From Candidatus Krumholzibacteriia bacterium (GTDB taxonomy: Bacteria; Krumholzibacteriota; Krumholzibacteriia; LZORAL124-64-63): a DNA stretch of 13,078 bases. Each line of letters starts with the position of its first letter. Within the stretch, counting starts at the first letter, position 1. Location of the stretch: assembly GCA_029935695.1 (NCBI GenBank), contig JAOZJV010000011.1, positions 1-13,078 of the forward strand, given 5' to 3'. This document shows, piece by piece, positions 9,001 to 13,078 of this stretch. The notes under the pieces are model-generated. The model was not told the DNA's origin, made no database searches, and saw nothing but the letters and a program-made list of their open reading frames with translations. The position numbers and the translations under genes are program-made.

Positions 9001-10695
9001 GGGAAAATCGGTTTTCAGGAAGGCCTTAGTAATACAGAAGTCAGCAAGCTCAAGGAAGTTTTGATTGGCACCACTTTCCTCAAGCAGTCCATCAAGCTGG
9101 CCTTCGATGACGAAGCTCTTTGTCTCGATGAAATCGGGCCCGATGGCATTTGGGTGTCCCGGATTATTTCCCGTTTTGAAGACTCGCGCTACCGACTCAG
9201 TGTGAACACCAAAGCCGGCAAACATTTTGATCTGCAGTTGATCATCAACACCGGTTCTGACCATTCGCGCATGCAGGAAACCATTTTTTGGTACATTGTG
9301 CTCAAAGGATATCCTTTCGGAACCTCCATGCTGCCTGATTTTGGTTGTTGCCGGCCGGAACTGGGCGCTCTTTCCATGGCCTATGTGAGTGATCTGACGG
9401 TGTGGGAAAAAATTCGTGAATTCAGCAGTGTGCGGGGCCCCGGCACAAGCCCCCCCACATCCATGCAGTGGCATCAGTTGCTTGTGCGAGCCATGTCCGT
9501 GGTGGTCAAGGGCTGGCGCAACAGTGGACGGCGCCTGATTCCCGGGCTGATCACTCCCAACAATATCGTTGTGCCTGAACCTGACTTCCGCAAAGGGGCA
9601 GTGCAGAATAATCTGGCCGGCTGGAAATATTATGAAGGTCCCCTTTCCCTGATCCGTCCCATGTGGCGGAACATCTACCAGCACACACTGAGCCATTATC
9701 CCTGGATTGAACCCTATCTGGAGCAGCAGTGGATTTTTGAAGCCTTTGTGGAAGCCATGGATGTACCGGAGAGTTTGGAATGGTTCCATGAACTGCGAGA
9801 TGAATTGGCCAGTGGTGCCCCCAACAACCTGGGGCCCAAATTCAAAGCCGCCCTGGATGATTTCATCCACACTCTGGAAGAACAGTACTACACGCCCCGC
9901 CCCCTGAAGGGAGCCATCGGGCGCTTCACTGAGTGGGAGCGCATCAATGTCCAGGCTTCGCTCAAGGCCCGGCTGGGTATCATTGAAGAACTTTCAAGGC
10001 TGTATCGTTTGAAACGTTTAGGCGATATTGCCCGCTTCACTCTCTTCCGGGGAACCTATTTCAAGGAAGCCGATATTCATCTGCTGGATATCTTTGACCG
10101 GTTGCTGGTGCGCATGCACCGCCATCCGCAACTGCGCGCAACGCAAATGGTCGAGCTTTCTGAATTGCAATCCAGCCTGACCGATTCTGAGGATCGCCAG
10201 GCTTTCAACCGCATGGTTTTCCCTCACCGTCAGACAGGCGAAACAGTGGAAGTTGCCGCCGTTGGTTCAGGCGAAGTGGACAAGGTGGTTGTGCGCTCCA
10301 ATATCACCGATGAACACAAGCGCCAGTACCAGGTTTGCGAACCAGGCGGACCTGCGGAAGTGGGACAGCTTTACCGCTTGTTCCTGCAGGCTGGTTTTCC
10401 AAAATCCATCAGCTCGGCCGATCATTATCTGGTGGCCATGGATGATGCTGAACAAATTATCGGTGGTGTGGTGTACAGGATTCAGGAGGATCGCACAATT
10501 TTCCTGGACGGAATCGTCGTCAGTCAGGCTTTGTGGGAACGGGGTATTGCCGGGGCCATCCTCGCCGACTTTACCATCCGCATGAGAAGCCAGGGGGTGG
10601 GCACCATTCGCACACACTTTTTCCTGCGCCAGTTTTATCAGAGGCATGGGTTCCGCCTGGACAACCGGGGAGGCGGCCTGGTCAGGAACCTATAG
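6061..10695 (+). CDS. Giant acyl-CoA synthetase-like / unknown region / GNAT acetyltransferase fusion
   Basis: GTG 6055, ATG 6058 and ATG 6061 are possible starts. I chose 6061 (1544 residues) because AGGAG at 6051-6055 is then five bases away. Residues 1-90 are helical. Residues about 90-650 form an AMP-binding domain of the long-chain acyl-CoA synthetase type: P-loop VMFTSGSTGRPKGV (276-289), LPLFHTFGR, GFGMTEG (432-438), PTGD (505-508), VDRIKDIYKNNRGQ (521-534) and the A10 segment LTPKGSFRRKVIEKNF (624-639). It should activate a carboxylic, probably fatty, acid as acyl-AMP. The position matching the usual A10 lysine seems to be S629, with K627 and K633 nearby. Residues about 650-1420 are unrecognised, partly helical and repeat-like (about 800-900). 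A kinase-like stretch lies near 1100-1180. Residues 1421-1544 are a GNAT acyltransferase: RGIAGAIL (1494-1501) in the acyl-CoA loop and FYQRHGF near the end. It is last in the symporter operon and overlaps the convergent protease gene by six bases. Substrates are unknown. Confidence 0.93.
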   Translation: MDLSRSRFTELMAPFQDAPEKLSAQQAVDLLQWAEGALLEKGLAALDKESWESYLEQTRHPRFQTALTQRSENLRWAETTFRLVEELDFSLGDLLRQRVNRQPEKILFQDLSEDSGGTWSYNQIYQRVRSNAAVFLKFGNLEVPDEDPALKPTEIRVALLCENGIGSACCDLACLTHDIFVSPLNVHFGVDNLVWIFDRLNITCAVCDHPERLEKLLAIREKTRRRFVIFTLNDCLRAGSDDINLLEEWRALQDSNEIDKILEERPRRTMREVSTVMFTSGSTGRPKGVAFSQLNLVSKRFARTAALPEVGREEILLCYLPLFHTFGRYLEMLGTIFWGGTYVFSGNPSSETLISQFQEIQPTALISVPVRWVQIRARILELTNDPDSGMDAAEAFRYVTGSRLFWGLSAAGYLDPKVFRFFHRGSVALCSGFGMTEGTGGLTMTPPDEYVPGSVGIPLPGTAVRFGDLGELQIAGPYIARYLPEDAPVGDLTVDEPGNDRFWLPTGDLFQETGEGHLEIVDRIKDIYKNNRGQTVAPRKVESLFDGVPGIKNTFLAGDGRSFNTLLIVPDTQDEVLRSLTTDEERREYFNQIVTTANPGLPAFERVVNFAVVDRDFSLDEGELTPKGSFRRKVIEKNFEKVINELYQTNVQILELGNIEVRIPRWFVRDLGILADAIGTLDDRIINRETGVELIIRPCENGHVRIGDLEYFMEGHVVDLGLLTRHPMLWMSNPQLIAFCPCKLGWDSDLGPFGEQVTLPARDPDHDDSISILGRIDPTVDMVNTLCSRALFANSKTAHPAIKDLDDQLGHVGNRLGDVIRRRLEALANHPDKSIRCRAYQLLVLDQPVPDYLRFLPAFIESGKPFLDETSFEAISRASIEPRRLQAFRQRLFMYRTQLSWPASDKTRVLFQDLFRLLADFGRYHPEFYNSIREELVCWIMHTADPELASSARREFTTMAAWFETRLKKDYKGLKPENWEGKIGFQEGLSNTEVSKLKEVLIGTTFLKQSIKLAFDDEALCLDEIGPDGIWVSRIISRFEDSRYRLSVNTKAGKHFDLQLIINTGSDHSRMQETIFWYIVLKGYPFGTSMLPDFGCCRPELGALSMAYVSDLTVWEKIREFSSVRGPGTSPPTSMQWHQLLVRAMSVVVKGWRNSGRRLIPGLITPNNIVVPEPDFRKGAVQNNLAGWKYYEGPLSLIRPMWRNIYQHTLSHYPWIEPYLEQQWIFEAFVEAMDVPESLEWFHELRDELASGAPNNLGPKFKAALDDFIHTLEEQYYTPRPLKGAIGRFTEWERINVQASLKARLGIIEELSRLYRLKRLGDIARFTLFRGTYFKEADIHLLDIFDRLLVRMHRHPQLRATQMVELSELQSSLTDSEDRQAFNRMVFPHRQTGETVEVAAVGSGEVDKVVVRSNITDEHKRQYQVCEPGGPAEVGQLYRLFLQAGFPKSISSADHYLVAMDDAEQIIGGVVYRIQEDRTIFLDGIVVSQALWERGIAGAILADFTIRMRSQGVGTIRTHFFLRQFYQRHGFRLDNRGGGLVRNL

Positions 10696-11727
10696 TTCTT
10701 CCAAAAGGTGCCGCTGCCAACGGTCGGCATCTTTCCACCGGCAAACCGGACGCATGGCCATCAAACCGGCCTTGCCGATGTTACTTTCAAGCTGGCGCAC
10801 CTCCTCCAGTTTGGCCCGTAATTCTGGATCGTCGTTGGGCTTCAGTCCGTGCTCTCGCAAGATGAGAATGCCTTTGGCCCGGATGGAAAGTTCGGCCTGG
10901 AGCCGCAACAGGCAGAGCATGTCCACCACACGGTCAGAGCGGAAACTTTCCCGCAACGACACCAGGTACTTGCCCAGAGGTGTGCCTTGCACCTGTCCTT
11001 CGTTGATGAGCGCCAGCAGTTCCGTGTCCCGATCGAACCCCTGACCCAGCCAGCGGCGCAAACGATTTTCTCCCACGCGGTAAACCAACTTCATCAACAA
11101 CGACAGAACCACCAGAATGACGATGGTAGCAGGCACGGGCATGCGCAGCATCCGGTTGAAGAGCATGTGCACCAGAATGGCAGCTGCCAGGCCAGGCAAC
11201 CAGGTGCGCCAGGAGAATGTATTGCGATTTTCAGTCAGGGCACGGGCCGAGATGGCGAAAATAGCCGTGGCCCCACCGTGCATGATGGCGGTTCCAAAAC
11301 CGCGAATAATCCAAACGAAAAGTGGAGCATCGGGAAGGTTGTGCAGATAAAAAAGATTCTCCGCCACGGCAAAGCCGGTGCCAGTGGCAAAACCCAGAAT
11401 GGCTGCGTCGATCATGAACCCGGCCCGCCGCGTGTGCAACAACCAGCCCACATACAAACCCTTGATGGGCTCTTCAATAATGGGGGCCACAAAAACGGCA
11501 AAAGTGATCACGGGCCAATCCAGCAAAGACAGAACACTGGTGTTGACCACATAGCTGACCAATCCCGTGCCGATGCCCACGGCAATGGCCCACCCCACCC
11601 GGCGAATCCGCACCAGACGAAAAGTATCCAGAAAAACCAGAGCCAGAAGGAAAATCAACACGGGTCCCAAAGCAGCCAGAAGACTGACCGGCAAACCGGG
11701 GTGATTGAAGACATCATTCAAATTCAA
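10690..11727 (-). CDS. PrsW-type intramembrane glutamic protease family protein
   Basis: This is a membrane protease of the family that, in Bacillus subtilis, cleaves the anti-sigma factor RsiW. The N-terminal 220 or so residues are hydrophobic with about six or seven helices and carry the family motifs: APIIEEPIKG with the glutamate pair E85/E86, GFAVAEN with E123, H150 in MHGGATAIFA, and HMLFN with H187 and N191. The last 125 or so residues are soluble, charged and helical, an extension not present in the roughly 220-residue Bacillus protein. No ATG is suitable. The start is probably the TTG at 11727, five bases after GAGGG, or the TTG six bases further in. The start lies inside the end of the STAS gene, suggesting translational coupling. 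Its substrate may be an anti-sigma factor or another membrane regulator; no candidate lies in the window apart from, possibly, the one-pass membrane protein nearby. Confidence 0.88.
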   Translation of the reverse strand: MNLNDVFNHPGLPVSLLAALGPVLIFLLALVFLDTFRLVRIRRVGWAIAVGIGTGLVSYVVNTSVLSLLDWPVITFAVFVAPIIEEPIKGLYVGWLLHTRRAGFMIDAAILGFATGTGFAVAENLFYLHNLPDAPLFVWIIRGFGTAIMHGGATAIFAISARALTENRNTFSWRTWLPGLAAAILVHMLFNRMLRMPVPATIVILVVLSLLMKLVYRVGENRLRRWLGQGFDRDTELLALINEGQVQGTPLGKYLVSLRESFRSDRVVDMLCLLRLQAELSIRAKGILILREHGLKPNDDPELRAKLEEVRQLESNIGKAGLMAMRPVCRWKDADRWQRHLLEEL

Positions 11728-11998
11728 AAATACCCTCGAATCCCGCCAGAGAAAAGACTTCCCGCAGATGAGGACTCAGGCCGGCCAGAATCAGGCCATC
11801 ACCTGTGGCCATGAGTCGCTTTTGGGCGGCAGCGAGCAAGCCAAGCCCCACACTGGCAATATAATCCAGGTCAGAGAAATCAAGGCGGCAGGTCTGGGTG
11901 ATTTCTTCAAAAACCCGGCGGGCTTCAGGGGCCGAAGCAGCATCCAGACGCCCCCTCAAAAGCAGGTGACCAGGATCCTCCAGAATGATTTCAAACAT
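11714..11998 (-). CDS. STAS-domain protein (anti-sigma factor antagonist-like)
   Basis: This 94-residue single-domain protein matches the STAS fold of SpoIIAA/RsbV proteins, which bind anti-sigma kinases and are switched by serine phosphorylation. The strand GHLLLRGRLDAASAPEARRVFEE and the segment LDFSDLDYIASVGLGLLAAAQKRL are characteristic. S49 in YIASVGLG is the likely phosphoacceptor. The usual D-S-S/T-G pattern is A-S-V-G here, so this serine has a changed neighbourhood and regulation may differ. The start is the ATG with GGAG eight bases upstream. The gene overlaps the start of the protease gene by 14 bases. No anti-sigma kinase is visible, so the partner is encoded elsewhere or the protein works with the phosphorelay gene at the right edge. 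Confidence 0.92.
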   Translation of the reverse strand: MFEIILEDPGHLLLRGRLDAASAPEARRVFEEITQTCRLDFSDLDYIASVGLGLLAAAQKRLMATGDGLILAGLSPHLREVFSLAGFEGIFEFE

Positions 11999-12088
11999 TT
12001 AATTATCTCCGGATAAGGGTTCTTGTCTTTTCCGGATGGTGCCACAAGAGACTCAAACTGCAACGAGAATTTTGCGGGCACCTTTTAA

Positions 12089-12670
12089 TCAATCGGGCGT
12101 CATGATTTGCGACCCCAGATGATTGTCGTACATGTCAGCCTTACGGGAAGAAATATCAGCCATGGCCCGGGCCTTCCCCAGTGCAGCCAGGTACGGTTTC
12201 AACTCATCAAATTTGAAACCATCTTCTATGCGCAGCAACATCAGTTTGTGTTCAAGCACACTGTCGGGAAGAGCCTTGCGGGAAAAATCCAGGCCCACAC
12301 CCAGAGTTTCCAAAAGCAGAACCACGCTGTCCCGAGAAGCAGACTCCATCAAGGGGAGGCTTTCCTGGGTTGTTTTGACCTGCCAGGCGGCAGTCCACCA
12401 GCCGGGATCTTCCGGAGGCGGTGTTGTTTGTTTTGGTGGCTTTTCATCTTCAATTGGCGGGTTGATTTCAGAGATTGATTCTACGGCAAGAGGCGGCAAA
12501 ATTGCCATCCAGCTGGTTGTGTGTTTTTTAGGGGGAATTTTCGTACGGTCCACCGGAGAAAAAATCAGATTGATCCACGATGCGGGGAGCCCAAAAACAC
12601 CAGCAAAAAAGCACAATAACGTCACGGTGATGACTGTGGGCCATTTGAGTGGATGGTGTCTGGTTTGCAT
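12089..12670 (-). CDS. One-pass membrane protein with proline-rich linker, unknown function
   Basis: The protein has 193 residues. A membrane helix lies at about 11-37 after a short basic start, so the rest is probably outside the cytoplasm. Residues about 46-90 are proline-rich (NPPIEDEKPPKQTTPPPEDP), as in TonB-like or envelope-spanning linkers. The C-terminal half is helical (SVVLLLETLGVGLDFSRK, FDELKPYLAALGKARAMAD). The C-terminus does not look like the TonB domain, so I do not assign that name. The start ATG has GGAG four bases upstream, which is a short spacing. It lies between the receiver gene (45 bases away) and the STAS gene (90 bases away), in the same direction. A structural or sensory envelope role is possible. 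Confidence 0.8.
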   Translation of the reverse strand: MQTRHHPLKWPTVITVTLLCFFAGVFGLPASWINLIFSPVDRTKIPPKKHTTSWMAILPPLAVESISEINPPIEDEKPPKQTTPPPEDPGWWTAAWQVKTTQESLPLMESASRDSVVLLLETLGVGLDFSRKALPDSVLEHKLMLLRIEDGFKFDELKPYLAALGKARAMADISSRKADMYDNHLGSQIMTPD

Positions 12671-12715
12671 GGGGCTCCATACGCCGAAAAGAGGTGTGAA
12701 GTTCCATCGGTTTGT

Positions 12716-13078
12716 TTATGCACTGACCGAGGATCGCTCACGAATGTGATCCATGAGTTTCCAGAGTTTCTTCACCTGCAGAGGCTTGGTGAGATAGGCA
12801 TCCATGCCTGATGCCAGACAACGTTCACGATCTTCCGCCGAAGCATGAGCGGTCAGGGCGATGATCGGTAAACTACCACCGGATTCAGTTTCTGACAAAC
12901 GTATCTCGCGGGTGGCCTGCAAACCATCCATCTCGGGCATTTGCACATCCATCAGCACCAAATCAAATGATTGTTTTTCCACGGCCCTAACACCCAGAAG
13001 ACCGTTGACCGCCACCGTCACCCGGTGCCCCCTTTTTTCCAGCAGACGCTGTACGTAGCGGCTGTTAACCAGGTTGTC
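12716..13078 (-). CDS. Response-regulator receiver domain, C-terminal end of a probable hybrid histidine kinase (partial)
   Basis: The gene is cut by the right edge of the window; 120 residues are visible, ending at TAA (12718-12716). The visible start, DNLVNSRYVQRLLEKRGHRV, is the first helix of a receiver as found at the C-terminus of hybrid kinases. It continues with the phosphoacceptor aspartate in LVLMDVQMPEMDGL (codon 12947-12949), the threonine in IIALTAHAS and the lysine in DAYLTKPLQ. No output domain follows, since the protein ends about ten residues after the last receiver helix (RERSSVSA). A hybrid kinase or a stand-alone CheY-like regulator are both possible; the DNLVN wording favours the hybrid. 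It is the most upstream visible gene of the minus-strand signalling cluster. Confidence 0.9.
   Translation of the reverse strand, partial: DNLVNSRYVQRLLEKRGHRVTVAVNGLLGVRAVEKQSFDLVLMDVQMPEMDGLQATREIRLSETESGGSLPIIALTAHASAEDRERCLASGMDAYLTKPLQVKKLWKLMDHIRERSSVSA

Noticed and set aside
7795..9870. A 691-codon minus-strand frame opposite the synthetase fusion
   Set aside because: It is rich in His, Gln, Gly and Pro with no domain motif, typical of a shadow of a GC-rich plus-strand gene with clear motifs.
10849..11814. A 321-codon plus-strand frame opposite the protease gene
   Set aside because: It is low-complexity Gln/His/Asn-rich translation antisense to a gene with clear PrsW motifs.
12008..12037. 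Two copies of TCCGGAT 23 bases apart before the STAS gene
   Set aside because: The repeats are short and one half is self-complementary; chance occurrence is likely.
12038..12082. GGTGCC and GGCACC inverted repeat upstream of the STAS gene
   Set aside because: The six-base arms are separated by 33 bases and the T run is weak, so it is not convincing as a terminator or operator.

Overview
The window is bacterial DNA, probably from a Gram-negative organism that I cannot place taxonomically. Genes have Shine-Dalgarno-type ribosome sites and are packed in tight co-directional runs. Two-component signalling is abundant: one complete sensor-regulator pair, one partial receiver and one STAS protein. 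No rRNA, tRNA, CRISPR array or intact mobile element is visible.

Layout. (1) 1-841, minus strand: the decayed C-terminal half of a large serine recombinase, GC-rich, broken by at least three frameshifts and an internal deletion, with no catalytic domain. (2) 842-1174: AT-richer DNA with a short Cys-containing plus-strand reading frame of doubtful status. (3) 1175-2491, minus: an uncharacterised 438-residue protein with a very basic tail. (4) 2492-2854: a divergent intergenic region with a strong terminator-like hairpin, a perfect inverted repeat and candidate promoters. (5) 2855-10695, plus: a four-gene operon-like run of sodium:neurotransmitter-type symporter, sensor histidine kinase, OmpR-type regulator, and a giant protein joining an acyl-adenylating (AMP-binding) domain, about 770 residues of unrecognised sequence and a GNAT acetyltransferase. 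Gaps are 9 and 3 bases, then a junction where the stop and start codons abut. (6) 10690-13078, minus, convergent: a PrsW-type membrane protease, an STAS protein, a one-pass membrane protein with a proline-rich linker, and the receiver end of what is probably a hybrid histidine kinase cut by the window edge.

The most interesting part is the plus-strand run. A sodium-coupled amino-acid-type transporter, a sensor-regulator pair and an adenylating enzyme fused to an acyltransferase look like one unit: substrate import or sensing coupled to an activating and acyl-transferring enzyme. This is inference from gene order and domains; substrate and product are unknown. In the adenylating domain the usual A10 lysine position appears to be serine. 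The middle region contains a stretch resembling a degenerate kinase catalytic loop. The minus-strand run at the right end looks like a second signalling cluster, with a phosphorelay receiver, STAS switch and intramembrane protease.
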